Assembly (NCBI GenBank): GCA_019084245.1
Contig: JAHRFE010000028.1
Coordinates: forward strand, 620,001 to 684,000
DNA length: 64,000 nucleotides
Direction: 5' to 3'
From: Hoeflea sp.
GTDB lineage: Bacteria; Pseudomonadota; Alphaproteobacteria; Rhizobiales; Rhizobiaceae
The translations under genes were made by a program, and so were the position numbers. The notes beneath the pieces were generated by a model, which saw nothing but the letters and a program-made list of their open reading frames with translations, was not told where the DNA came from and made no database searches. This document shows positions 37,989-47,455 of this stretch, piece by piece; position 1 is the stretch's first letter, and every line of letters starts with the position of its first letter.

Positions 37989-38309
37989 TCAGGCTGCGCC
38001 GGCAATCCAGTTTGACAGGGCGGATTTGGGCGAAGCGCCGACCTTGATGTCGGCCACGGCGCCGCCCTTGAACATGGCGAGGGTCGGGATCGACCGGACG
38101 CCGAACTGTGATGCGAGTTCCGGGTTTTCATCGATATTGAGCTTGACGACTTTCACCTTGCCTTCCATCTCGTTGGAGATTTCCTCGAGGCTGGGGGCGA
38201 TCATCTTGCACGGACCGCACCATTCCGCCCAGAAATCGACGACAACCGGCAGGGTGGATTCGAGCACTTCGCTCTTGAAATTGGCATTGTCTACTTTCAC
38301 GGTTGCCAT
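37989..38309 (-). CDS. trxA: thioredoxin
   Basis: Classical thioredoxin of 106 residues with active site WCGPC (Cys31, Cys34), buried Asp25 (VVVDFWAEW) and cis-Pro in [12 protein letters not shown] 38309 follows AAAGGAG at eight bases; longer in-frame starts would add a non-conserved leader. It reduces cytosolic disulfides, including those of ribonucleotide reductase. It is the last gene of the leftward series after addA (62-base gap) and has a terminator. Confidence 0.97.
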   Translation of the reverse strand: MATVKVDNANFKSEVLESTLPVVVDFWAEWCGPCKMIAPSLEEISNEMEGKVKVVKLNIDENPELASQFGVRSIPTLAMFKGGAVADIKVGASPKSALSNWIAGAA

Positions 38310-38371
38310 ATCGGGCACTCCTTTGGTGGATGACTCAGTTGGTGACAATGTGATGCTTCGGCCCTGAGTAT

Positions 38372-41300
38372 TCAAGGCTTTTCGAGCCCGCTCATCGAAC
38401 CGTGATATTCAGGGCCCTCGGGCGCCGCAAGCCTGGTAAAGGCGTCATCGAGCGCAGCACCGGCAATTTCGACCAGATTCGGGCCGGAGAGATAGACCAG
38501 GGCAGCGTCAATCTGACGCCCGGGATAGAGCGGTGCGAGCAGCGCGCGATAGATTGCCAGCTGGGAGACATGGCCCGCCGGCGGCTGCTCTCCCGGCCCA
38601 GGCGCAAGGCCGGTCTTGTAGTCCACGATCAGCAGCCGGTCACCGTCCAGCGCGACGCGGTCGATTCGGCCCGAGACCGCCCGCTCCTCGCCGCCGATTC
38701 GCAAGGGGCCCATGACCGAGACTTCCGCCTCTCCGTCAGCCTCGAAGATCGGCGAAAACCGCGGATCCTCCAGGACAGCCAGGACCTGTGCCTCGATCCC
38801 GGCGGCTGCGACAGCCTGATCGGCGGGCAAGGCGCGGGCAAGATAGCGCGAGAGCATGGCACGGCGGTCTTCCGCAGGGACCGAAGGCAACGCCTGAAGC
38901 AGCCGGTGCATCATGGTACCGCGCTCCAGCGCTGCCGCCGAGCCGGCGCCCGTGTCGGCGAAGGGCGATCGCGACGCGATCCCACCGCTGTCCTCAAGCA
39001 CCGCGCTGACCCCCGACGGCGCCAGAGGCCGTGGCAAGCGGCGGGGCTTTGGCAATGGGGCGGTAGCCACATCCAAGGCCACGTCAGCGGGGTTGGTATC
39101 CTGTTTTGGCTTTATCGTTTCGGTCGCGGATTGGTTTTCCGCACCGGAACGGCACAGGCGTCGTATCTCGAAGGGCTCGCCGCCAAAGTCGTGCACGGCA
39201 TCGGTGACCGAATACCCCTGGTCAGCCGCGGCCGCGGCAATGCCGGCGGCGGCGAGCGAGTGCCAGGTCGGGGTCTTGACCTCCCTGAGGCCGCGATAGC
39301 CGCAGACGACCAGCCGGTCAGCGGCGCGGGTCAGGCCGACATAGAGCAGCCGGCGGTATTCCTCTTCAGCCTGGTCCCGCATTTTCTCGCGCATCGGGGC
39401 CGTGGCGCCGTTCTCGTAGGTCTTGTCGGGCAACCACACCGGAACGGTGGGCGCTTCGCTCGTCTCCGGCGATGGGGGCAGCAGCCAGAGCCGCGGCTGA
39501 TGCGTGTGCTGGAACGCCTCACCGCCCGAATCCACCAGGAACACGATCGGCGCCTCGAGGCCTTTCGCCGCATGCACGGTCATGATTCGAACCGCGCCGG
39601 ATTGGCCTTCCATCTCGCGCTTGATCTCGGGCGCATCGGTCTCCAGCATGGCGAGGAAGGATTGCAGGCCCGGAAGCCCCGCCTGTTCATGGTCGAGCGC
39701 CAGCCCCAGGAATTCGTCGAGCACGTCGCCGACTTCATGGCCGAGCCGCGCCAGATAGGCGCGACGACCGCCCTCGGGCCCGAGCAGCGCCGCAAAAAAA
39801 TCATGCGGCGGCAGCGCCTCCGCCTGCGCCACCCAGCGGGTGAGCTTCTGCAGGACAGCGGCGAAGGGCGGATCCGATTCGGCCAGTTCGCCCAGCATCC
39901 GCCACACCGACATTCCCTCCGGCCGCAAAGCTGCGAGCCGGAACAGGTCATCCTCGTCAAGACCGAGAAGCGGGCTCTTGATCAGGGCTGCGAGGGACAG
40001 ATCGTCCTCGGGCAGAACGGCGAACCGGCCGAGCGCCATCAGATCCTGCACTGCGATGTGATCGGTCAGGCGCAGCCGGTCGGCGCCGGCGACCGGAATA
40101 TCCGTCGTGGCCTTGAGCGTGCGCAGGAGCGTCGGCACGAAGCCATCGCGCTTGCGCACCAGAATCAGAATGTCGCCCGGCGCTACGGGCCGCAATTTTC
40201 CGGATTTCTGATCCTCGATCGTTTCGCGGCCGACCCATTGCCTCAGAAGGCCGGTGATGCGGCGCGCCAGACGTGCGGCGGGTGCGGTTTCGGGCACTTC
40301 ATCAAAGGCGGCGGTCCAGTCCTCGTCGCCATCGGTCTTCTCCTTGGCGATCATCGGCCAGATCTCGACCAGGCCCGGGGCCTGCATCCGCGCCGTTTCA
40401 TGGATCACCGCTTCACCATCGGCGCCCATGCCGCGCCGTGCATCGGCATCGGCAAAGACATAGTCGACCAGCTTGAGAACCTCGATGGACGAGCGGAAGG
40501 AAACCCGCAGCGAGACCTGCTCGAACTGGACAACGGCATCGCGGGCGCGACGGGCGATGCGCTTGCGTTCCTCGGCAAAGCGCTCAGGCCGCGCGCCCTG
40601 GAACGAATAGATCGATTGCTTTTCATCGCCGACGGCGAAAATTGTCCGGAGTGCAGGGCGCGATCCTTCGCCGGCAAAGAATTCATCCGAGAGGGCGCCG
40701 ATCACGCTCCATTGCAGCGGTGCGGTATCCTGCGCTTCATCGACCAGCACATGGTCGATGCCCTGGTCGAGCTTGTAATGCACCCAGGCGCTGGCGCCGC
40801 TTCTGGACAGCAGCGCTTCGGTCGCGGCGATCAGATCATCATAATCGAGCAGCGCCTGGCGGGTCTTGAGCGACTCGAACCCACCCAGATAGCGCCGCGC
40901 CAGGCGGAAGGCCGTCAGCGACGCCTCCAGGGCGGTCAGCCGCGCCAGCCGGTCGAGGACATAGAGGATTTGCGCCTGGGCCTGATCAACCCGTTCGGCA
41001 ACATCAGGAAAACGCTCGGCCACGGTCTTGGATGCCACGCCGCCAAGTTTGGCGGGTTCGCCGGCCTTGGTGAGAAAAACCTGGCGTAGAAGATCGAGCC
41101 TGTGCGCGGGATCGGGCTCGGACCCGGCGGCGAGCACTCCATAGGCGAGATTTTGGGCGCGCGTTGCCGATTTTGCCGATTCGGCAAAGGAATGCAGCGT
41201 TCTGACATAATCGACCGGCAAGGCGTCGAGCGGCCAGGACCGGGCGATGGCCGATGCTTCGGTTTCATCTGCTTCCAATCCCAGGGCGGAGCGGATCATC

Positions 41301-41977
41301 GACTCGGCGCCGCCTGTTGCGCGCGCCCGGGCGTCAAAGGCGAGATAGTCGCGGCGGCGGGCATAGAGACCCGAGAGCAGCTTGTCGAAGCCGGCTTCAC
41401 CGCCAAGGTCCAGCGCCGCGGTGACGGCGGCGGCCAGATCCGGGTCCTCTTCAAAGCTCTGCGCCGACATCAGTTGCCGGCGGGCTTCGGCCAGCAGTTC
41501 GGCGGCCTTCTGGTCGTCAAGAACGCTGAAATGGCCCGGGATATTCGCTTCAAGCGGAAACCGGTGCAGAACAGCCTCGCAGAAGGCGTGAATGGTCTGG
41601 ATCTTGAGGCCGCCGGGTGTTTCCAGCGCCGTGGCGAACAGCCGCCGGGCGAGAATCAGCTGGTGCGGCTCAACGGCTGCGCCTTCGAGCTCGGTGATTT
41701 TCTGCGAGAGTGCCGCGTCATCCAGCCGGACCCACTCGCCCAGGGTCTTGAAGACGCGGTTGGACATCTCGGCGGAGGCGGCCTTGGTGTAGGTGAGGCA
41801 CAGGATGGCCGAGGGACGCGCCCCGCGCAGCAGCAGCCGGATCACCCGCCTCGCCAGCACATGGGTCTTGCCAGAGCCTGCATTGGCAGACACCCAGGCC
41901 GAGAGCGTGGGCGTGGCGGCCAGATTCTGGCGGAGCGTTGTGTCGGAGACGCTGTTGATACCGCCCGCCTCAGTCAT
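38372..41977 (-). CDS. addA: double-strand break repair helicase-nuclease AddA
   Basis: UvrD-like helicase with C-terminal nuclease, 1201 residues. Walker A is [16 protein letters not shown] near residue 30. Motif Ia/Ib follows as [16 protein letters not shown], motif II as [15 protein letters not shown], and motif VI as [15 protein letters not shown]. The RecB-family nuclease near the C-terminus has [21 protein letters not shown], with the catalytic Asp and Lys. With AddB it resects double-strand ends for RecA-dependent repair. It overlaps addB by eight bases, so the two subunits are made together. Confidence 0.96.
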   Translation of the reverse strand: MTEAGGINSVSDTTLRQNLAATPTLSAWVSANAGSGKTHVLARRVIRLLLRGARPSAILCLTYTKAASAEMSNRVFKTLGEWVRLDDAALSQKITELEGAAVEPHQLILARRLFATALETPGGLKIQTIHAFCEAVLHRFPLEANIPGHFSVLDDQKAAELLAEARRQLMSAQSFEEDPDLAAAVTAALDLGGEAGFDKLLSGLYARRRDYLAFDARARATGGAESMIRSALGLEADETEASAIARSWPLDALPVDYVRTLHSFAESAKSATRAQNLAYGVLAAGSEPDPAHRLDLLRQVFLTKAGEPAKLGGVASKTVAERFPDVAERVDQAQAQILYVLDRLARLTALEASLTAFRLARRYLGGFESLKTRQALLDYDDLIAATEALLSRSGASAWVHYKLDQGIDHVLVDEAQDTAPLQWSVIGALSDEFFAGEGSRPALRTIFAVGDEKQSIYSFQGARPERFAEERKRIARRARDAVVQFEQVSLRVSFRSSIEVLKLVDYVFADADARRGMGADGEAVIHETARMQAPGLVEIWPMIAKEKTDGDEDWTAAFDEVPETAPAARLARRITGLLRQWVGRETIEDQKSGKLRPVAPGDILILVRKRDGFVPTLLRTLKATTDIPVAGADRLRLTDHIAVQDLMALGRFAVLPEDDLSLAALIKSPLLGLDEDDLFRLAALRPEGMSVWRMLGELAESDPPFAAVLQKLTRWVAQAEALPPHDFFAALLGPEGGRRAYLARLGHEVGDVLDEFLGLALDHEQAGLPGLQSFLAMLETDAPEIKREMEGQSGAVRIMTVHAAKGLEAPIVFLVDSGGEAFQHTHQPRLWLLPPSPETSEAPTVPVWLPDKTYENGATAPMREKMRDQAEEEYRRLLYVGLTRAADRLVVCGYRGLREVKTPTWHSLAAAGIAAAAADQGYSVTDAVHDFGGEPFEIRRLCRSGAENQSATETIKPKQDTNPADVALDVATAPLPKPRRLPRPLAPSGVSAVLEDSGGIASRSPFADTGAGSAAALERGTMMHRLLQALPSVPAEDRRAMLSRYLARALPADQAVAAAGIEAQVLAVLEDPRFSPIFEADGEAEVSVMGPLRIGGEERAVSGRIDRVALDGDRLLIVDYKTGLAPGPGEQPPAGHVSQLAIYRALLAPLYPGRQIDAALVYLSGPNLVEIAGAALDDAFTRLAAPEGPEYHGSMSGLEKP

Positions 41978-44900
41978 CGCCGTCCCCTTCCTGATCCACC
42001 GCGGTCTGCCATTCGGCGACGCGAGCCAGATGGTCGTAGTCCCCGCCCCAGGACCGGGCGCTTTCGGGAATGGCGCGCGACAGGAACCCGCGCTTGCCGG
42101 AGCTCAGCAGGCCGACCAGCCGGCCAAACTCCTCGACGGCCTTGACCGCCAGGTCCTCGGCGTTGAGCGGCTCGCCCTTGCCCGGCTTCAGCGGATCATC
42201 ATCGATTCGGTCGGCGAAGGGTTCCTTCCCGGTAAGGCGCAGATAGAAGAGACCCGACACCGGCAGTTTGCCGATATCGGCAAAGCCGCCATGGATCAGC
42301 GCATAGGCTTCGAGCGCCAGTTGCGGGTCGAGCAGGATACGCGCCTCCTTGCGCGAGGGCGTGCTTCCTGTCTTGTAATCGATGATCCAGGCCGACCCGT
42401 CCTGGCGCAGGTCGATCCGGTCGGCCATACCGGTGAGCTTCAGGCCCGCGAGCGGCAGGTCAAGGCTGGCGCGGGCCTCCACCAGCGAGCGCTTCAATCC
42501 TGCGGCGGTCTCGCTCTCCCAGTCGACGATGGTCCTGGCGGCCTTGTCAAAGCGCATGCGCCAGACCAGCGCCGTGGCGTCGGGAAGCCGGGCTGCGGCA
42601 AAATGTTCACGGGCAATCGCGAGGAGAGTGTCGAGGTTTCGCCGGGCCGGTTCCGTATCGGAAACGAACTCCTCGAGGATCTGGTGATACAGCGTGCCAC
42701 GTTCACGCGGGCCGGGATCGGCGAGAAATTCTTCCAGCGGATCAAGCCTGAGCACGCGCCTGGCATAGATCGCATAGGGATCGCGGCGGAGCCTGCCCAC
42801 CTCCGAGAAGGAATAGCTCTTCGGCTGCAGCTCGGCGGGCGGGCGCGGTTCGGGACGCTGGGCTGGCGGGGAAGAAAGGCCTTGATCGAGGCTTCGCGCA
42901 TGGGCGAGCAAGGCATCACCCCTTGCCCGCATTTCCATTGCCGGCCGTTCACCGGCAACCGCCAGCAGCCGTTGCAGCCAGCGGGATGCAACAGTTGGCG
43001 CCTTGCTGGCGCGCAAGGAGCGCGACAGCGCCACTTCCGGGGCGCCCATCGCCATCTGGAAATCATGGGCTGCCTGGCCGATGCGGCGTTCGGGCGGCTC
43101 CAGACCGATCGCCGCCTTCATTGAGCGGGACAGGAACGGATCTTCCTGGCCGGCTTGCGGCCAGACGCCCTCGTTCAATCCGCCCATCAGCAGCGTGTCG
43201 ACATGCTGCAGACGGGCTTCGAGCGCGCCCCAGATGAAGGCCCTGGGATGGCCGCCGCCGCGCGGCTTGACCATTCTGCCCGCCATCAGCGCGTCCAATG
43301 CAGCGATCCATTCGTGACCGGTCATCGCAAGCATCGAGCCGCTGTAGCGGGTTTCGAGCAGCAGCCCGGCGAGGTCGCCTCCGGCTTCATCGCCCCAGAG
43401 CGCATCGAGAGCGCCGGTCTCGTCGGTGCCGATCCTTTCCAGCGCCTCGGCGGTCAGGCCTGCCAGGACGCCGATCGGGATCTGATTGGTCACACCGGGA
43501 CCGGAGAGGGAAACAAGCGCTGACGTCAGCGGCGCCAGCGCATCGGCTGCGCGGCGGGCAAAATCGAGCGCCTGATCTGCCTGCTTGTCGCTGATTCGGC
43601 TGAGCCATTGGGCGGCGTATCGATCAAGCCGACGGGACTGGCGTGCCTCCACCATGGCCGGAAGTTCGTCGATGTCGGCCGCGCCGCTGCCGCCGCGCAA
43701 GGCGATCCGCTCGATCAGGCCTGCGCCAGTCTGCATCTCACTCCGGGTCAAACCAAAGCGCGCCAGAGGATGCTTGATCAGGGCCGCGATCGCCACCGCG
43801 TCGCCCGGCGCAAACGCCACCTGCACCGCCAGCCGCGCCAGCCCGCCCTGCGGGCTCGACGCCAGCGGAACGCCGCCCGAATCATTGGCCTCGATGCCGT
43901 AGCGGCGGAGCTCGATGACCACCCTGCGCGCCAGGTTCCGGTCCGGCGTCACCAGCGCCGCCGTCGGCTCCGGCACATCGGGGCGCGGCTCCAGCGCGCG
44001 GCGCATGGCGGCAGCCAGAGCGGAGGCTTCCTCGCGCTCATTGGCGGCCTCGATCAGGCTGACATGCTCCAGTCCGCCGCTGATCAGCGAAGCATCGGGC
44101 AGAAAGCCCGGCTCACCCCAGGCCTCGGTTGCGAGCGCCGGCAGCAATGCGGCTGAGACGATGGCCCGGCGGGACTGCAGGTCAGGCGCGCTATCGCCAA
44201 TCTCCGGAATTTCATCGATCCGACCGGCGTTAAAGCCTGAAGTCTCAAGCAGCCGGAAAAGACCATATTGCGGGTGGCTGCGAATGGCCACATCCACCAG
44301 GCTGCGGCCATCCGCGGAGGTGAGTGGAGTTGCGGCCTTCGACAGGGCCTGCCAATGGGACGGCCGCATGGCGTGGTCGAGCCCCGGCAGGATCACCGCG
44401 CCCTGGTCCAGGCTTGCGACAGTGGCAATCAGCCGCGCGGTGGACGGCCTGGTACCCGTCGACCCCGCGACAATGACCGGGCGATGGGCTACGGCTGAAG
44501 CAAGGCTCCGGGTGAACAGGTCGATCATCACATTGTGATGGGCGGCCGGGCTTGAGCGCGATATTTCACCCAGCAGCGCAGGCCAGAATTCCCGGGCGAT
44601 CCTGAGGAATTCGGCGGTGAGCTGCCACCATTGCTGCAAGTCGGCCTCGATCACGCTGTCGAGGCCGGCAAAATCGCATTCTTCGGTTTCAACCGCCTGG
44701 ATCAGATCGAACAGCGACCGGCCAAGCCAGATCGCATCAGCCGGATTGGCCGGCGCGACCAGTGGCATGCCGCCCAGATGATCCCGCACCGTTTGCGGCA
44801 GCGCCTGTTTCCAGGCCAGCACCAGATCGGCCAGGCGCAGGGTGGCGGCGATCTGCGGAATGGGGGGATTGAGCGCCAGGCTGTCGGGGTCGGCGACATC

Positions 44901-45173
44901 GAAGAAGCCGGCATCGTCGTCGGTTTCGCCCAGGGCGCGGATCGAGGGCAGAATCGCCGAGCCCTTGCCGATCAGATCGGTCAGGTCAGACCGCAGCGCC
45001 CTTGCGGCGCGGCGGGAGGGCACGAACACGGTGGCGCCGGCAAGCGACAGCGGATTGGCCGGGTCGTAGCAAAGCTCACGGACCAGACTGCCCGAGAGGA
45101 TCCCTTCGGCAAGCGTCCGCAGGAAAGCCGCACCGGGCGGAATGGTCACGATCCTGGGTGTGGGCCGGGTCAC
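41970..45173 (-). CDS. addB: double-strand break repair protein AddB
   Basis: Partner of AddA, 1067 residues, of the alphaproteobacterial AddB type. The N-terminal part is a degenerate helicase (PGAAFLRTLAEGIL... FVPSRRAARALR) without a canonical Walker A, consistent with AddB scanning rather than translocating. The C-terminal PD-(D/E)XK nuclease shows LTGMADRIDLRQDGSAWIIDYKTGSTPS. It starts with GTG overlapping the stop of the nucleotidyltransferase gene upstream and ends inside the start of addA, a fully coupled series. Confidence 0.94.
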   Translation of the reverse strand: MTRPTPRIVTIPPGAAFLRTLAEGILSGSLVRELCYDPANPLSLAGATVFVPSRRAARALRSDLTDLIGKGSAILPSIRALGETDDDAGFFDVADPDSLALNPPIPQIAATLRLADLVLAWKQALPQTVRDHLGGMPLVAPANPADAIWLGRSLFDLIQAVETEECDFAGLDSVIEADLQQWWQLTAEFLRIAREFWPALLGEISRSSPAAHHNVMIDLFTRSLASAVAHRPVIVAGSTGTRPSTARLIATVASLDQGAVILPGLDHAMRPSHWQALSKAATPLTSADGRSLVDVAIRSHPQYGLFRLLETSGFNAGRIDEIPEIGDSAPDLQSRRAIVSAALLPALATEAWGEPGFLPDASLISGGLEHVSLIEAANEREEASALAAAMRRALEPRPDVPEPTAALVTPDRNLARRVVIELRRYGIEANDSGGVPLASSPQGGLARLAVQVAFAPGDAVAIAALIKHPLARFGLTRSEMQTGAGLIERIALRGGSGAADIDELPAMVEARQSRRLDRYAAQWLSRISDKQADQALDFARRAADALAPLTSALVSLSGPGVTNQIPIGVLAGLTAEALERIGTDETGALDALWGDEAGGDLAGLLLETRYSGSMLAMTGHEWIAALDALMAGRMVKPRGGGHPRAFIWGALEARLQHVDTLLMGGLNEGVWPQAGQEDPFLSRSMKAAIGLEPPERRIGQAAHDFQMAMGAPEVALSRSLRASKAPTVASRWLQRLLAVAGERPAMEMRARGDALLAHARSLDQGLSSPPAQRPEPRPPAELQPKSYSFSEVGRLRRDPYAIYARRVLRLDPLEEFLADPGPRERGTLYHQILEEFVSDTEPARRNLDTLLAIAREHFAAARLPDATALVWRMRFDKAARTIVDWESETAAGLKRSLVEARASLDLPLAGLKLTGMADRIDLRQDGSAWIIDYKTGSTPSRKEARILLDPQLALEAYALIHGGFADIGKLPVSGLFYLRLTGKEPFADRIDDDPLKPGKGEPLNAEDLAVKAVEEFGRLVGLLSSGKRGFLSRAIPESARSWGGDYDHLARVAEWQTAVDQEGDGDD

Positions 45174-45931
45174 CGGACCGGTTCGCCCGCGCCGGCTCTC
45201 CGGCTTTCAAGATAGGCCGACCGGGCGGCTTCCGCCTCGCCGATGGCTTCGGGCGTTCCGACGGTCAACCAATGCCCCTGCATCGGCACGCCAAAAAGGC
45301 GACCGGCGTTGGCTGCCCGGTCAAAGCAGCGATTGAGGGAGAACTTCCGGTCCATGATGCCGTCAAAGATCCGCGGATGCAGGATGATTGCGCCGGCATA
45401 GATCACGGGCACGCCCGCACCCGTGTAGCGGGTGAGGCGTCCATCGGCATCGAGGGTGAAATCACCGGCGCCGGTGTGGCCGGTGGCCTGATCCGGTCGC
45501 GCGGTCATCAAAAGGATGTCCATCGATTCGGCATCGAAACGGTCCGCCATCATGGCCAGATTGTCCTGGCCCGCATCGGGGTCTTCGACCCAGAACGTGT
45601 CAGCGTTGAGGATCAGGAACGGATCGGGTCCGAGCATCGGCAATGCCTTGACGACGCCGCCGCCCGAATCCAGGAGCTCGGCGGTCTCGTCGGATATCAG
45701 GACTTCGGAGCCGGGCCGGGCCGACAGCCACTCCACCAGCATCGGCGCCAGGTAATGCACATTGACGACCACACGACCGACGCCCAGCCGGTCGCAGGCT
45801 TCAAGCCCGTAGGCAATCAGCGGCTTGCCCGCCACCTCGACCAGCGGCTTGGGGATGGTGTCGGTAATCGGGCGCATGCGGGTGCCAAGCCCCGCGGCAA
45901 GGATCATGGCGGATGTGATGTGTATCGGCAC
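45170..45931 (-). CDS. sugar-phosphate nucleotidyltransferase (MurU-like)
   Basis: Nucleotidyltransferase of 253 residues with the glycosyl-1-phosphate signature AAGLGTRMRPITDTIPKPLVEVAGKPLI and metal-binding Asp in LILNADTFWV. The size and lack of a C-terminal left-handed helix match MurU-type enzymes, which make UDP-MurNAc from MurNAc-1-phosphate. It directly follows a TsaE-kinase fusion whose kinase half resembles AmgK, the partner of MurU in peptidoglycan recycling; this pairing is the main ground for the assignment. Mannose-1-phosphate guanylyltransferase is the other common label. It uses a GTG start at 45931 (ATG 45907 also possible). Confidence 0.82.
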   Translation of the reverse strand: MPIHITSAMILAAGLGTRMRPITDTIPKPLVEVAGKPLIAYGLEACDRLGVGRVVVNVHYLAPMLVEWLSARPGSEVLISDETAELLDSGGGVVKALPMLGPDPFLILNADTFWVEDPDAGQDNLAMMADRFDAESMDILLMTARPDQATGHTGAGDFTLDADGRLTRYTGAGVPVIYAGAIILHPRIFDGIMDRKFSLNRCFDRAANAGRLFGVPMQGHWLTVGTPEAIGEAEAARSAYLESRRAGAGEPVR

Positions 45932-45943
45932 GGCGGTTCCGGT

Positions 45944-47449
45944 CTATGATTCGGGTGCGCCAATACCAGCCTTTGCAAACCATAAGCGCAAGGGTTGCAG
46001 CACCGGATGCGCAAGAGAAGCGGCGATATAGGCTTCGATCCGCGGCAAATGGCGCAGATAGCCGGGTTTTCCATCGCGCTGTTTGAGGCGGACAAAGATG
46101 CCGAGGATTTTTGCGGCTCGTTGCGCCGCCATGATCGCATAGGCCTCGCGGAACTTCTGCTCATCAAAGTCCGGATTGCTGCTGCGCGCCTGCACATACC
46201 GGTCAAGCAGTTGGTCAGCGAGGGCTTGCGGGATGGTCACCCTTGCGTCCTGGCACAGCGAGGCCACGTCATAGGCCGACGGTCCGATCATCGCGTCCTG
46301 GAAATCGATGATGCCGAGCCGGTCGAAGCCCGACTTCTGGTCACGCCAGATCAGGTTGGGCGAGTGATAGTCGCGCAGCACAAGCGATGTCTCGGCGCTT
46401 TCAAGCCGCGCGAACAGGCTCCGCCACAGGTCGAGATAGGCAGCCCGCTCGTCATCGGAAACCGGGCTGCCGCGGCGCCAGGGCAGGTACCAGTCGGTCA
46501 GAAGCTCGACCTCGATCTGCATCGCCCGCGCATCGTAGCGGGGCACGACATGCTGACGGCCGTTCACCTGAAGGGACCCCGGGGCCTCTTTCGAATGCAA
46601 CGCCGCAAGGCAATCGATCGCCAGGCCATAGCGCTCCGGATCGGGACGGCCCTCTTCATCCAGAATTCCGGCCGTTCCAAGGTTCTCGATCAGCAGGAAG
46701 CCCTGATCGAGATCGGCAGCCAGGATTTCCGGCGCGGCGAAGCCCTGGGCGCGAAGCCAGCCCGCAAGGGCGACAAAGGGAACAACGTCCTCGGCCAGAT
46801 GCGCAATCTGCGAATAGGGCAACCCGTCGCGGATGGGCGGACCGTCAGGCTGGCGCGGCGCATTCATCAGGATGACCGGGTCCCGGCCGACCGGGCGGAC
46901 AGTCTCATAGCTGCGCGACGACGCGTCCCCCTGCAGATGCCGACGGGCGGCCCGATCAAGACCGGTCTCGTCGAGAAACCGGCGGGCGGCGCGGGACCGC
47001 TCAAGCCGGGTGGCGAAGCCGGGCGGCGCGGAAATCGTCAGGGTGCGGCTGTCACCCAGCCCTTCAAAGCGCATCATGATGCTGTCTTCGGGCAAACGTT
47101 CCAGCGCCCTTTCCGGCCATTCGATCAGGGCCGCGCCTTCGCCAAGCGCATCGTCGAGGCCGAGTTCCTCAAGCTCGTCGGCCGATCCGATCCGGTAAAG
47201 ATCCAGATGCGCCAGCGGCAAGCGAAGCTGATAGCTCTGCACCAGGGTAAAGGTCGGGCTTGGCGCCTCGAGGTCGGCATCATCGGCGATTGCGCGGATC
47301 AGGGCGCGGGCGAAGGTGGATTTTCCTGCACCCAGATCGCCCGACAGGCACAGACAGTCGCCCGGCTTCAGGGCCAGCGCCACGTCTTCCGCAAACAGCA
47401 CTGTTGCGCCCGGATCAGCCAGTTCGACGCGCGTCGGTGCCGCTAGCAT
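45944..47449 (-). CDS. tsaE: TsaE fused to an AmgK-like aminoglycoside-phosphotransferase-fold kinase
   Basis: Two-domain protein of 501 residues. Residues 1-150 are TsaE, the ATPase of the tRNA t6A complex: Walker A SGDLGAGKSTFARALIR, then SPTFTLVQSY and the conserved HLDLYRI. Residues 165-490 are an APH-fold kinase with a Brenner-like loop LRDYHSPNLIW and metal-binding Asp in IIDFQDAMIGP, close to AmgK, which phosphorylates MurNAc/GlcNAc at the anomeric carbon. The fusion is continuous, with no internal stop or start signal. It starts six bases after divL and is followed by the MurU-like gene 12 bases on, linking kinase and nucleotidyltransferase. Confidence 0.9.
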   Translation of the reverse strand: MLAAPTRVELADPGATVLFAEDVALALKPGDCLCLSGDLGAGKSTFARALIRAIADDADLEAPSPTFTLVQSYQLRLPLAHLDLYRIGSADELEELGLDDALGEGAALIEWPERALERLPEDSIMMRFEGLGDSRTLTISAPPGFATRLERSRAARRFLDETGLDRAARRHLQGDASSRSYETVRPVGRDPVILMNAPRQPDGPPIRDGLPYSQIAHLAEDVVPFVALAGWLRAQGFAAPEILAADLDQGFLLIENLGTAGILDEEGRPDPERYGLAIDCLAALHSKEAPGSLQVNGRQHVVPRYDARAMQIEVELLTDWYLPWRRGSPVSDDERAAYLDLWRSLFARLESAETSLVLRDYHSPNLIWRDQKSGFDRLGIIDFQDAMIGPSAYDVASLCQDARVTIPQALADQLLDRYVQARSSNPDFDEQKFREAYAIMAAQRAAKILGIFVRLKQRDGKPGYLRHLPRIEAYIAASLAHPVLQPLRLWFAKAGIGAPES

Positions 47450-47455
47450 TGAGGG

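Noticed and set aside
38402-41089. Long open frame (895 codons) antisense to addA
   Set aside because: A shadow of the addA codon pattern; no recognisable domain or ribosome site.
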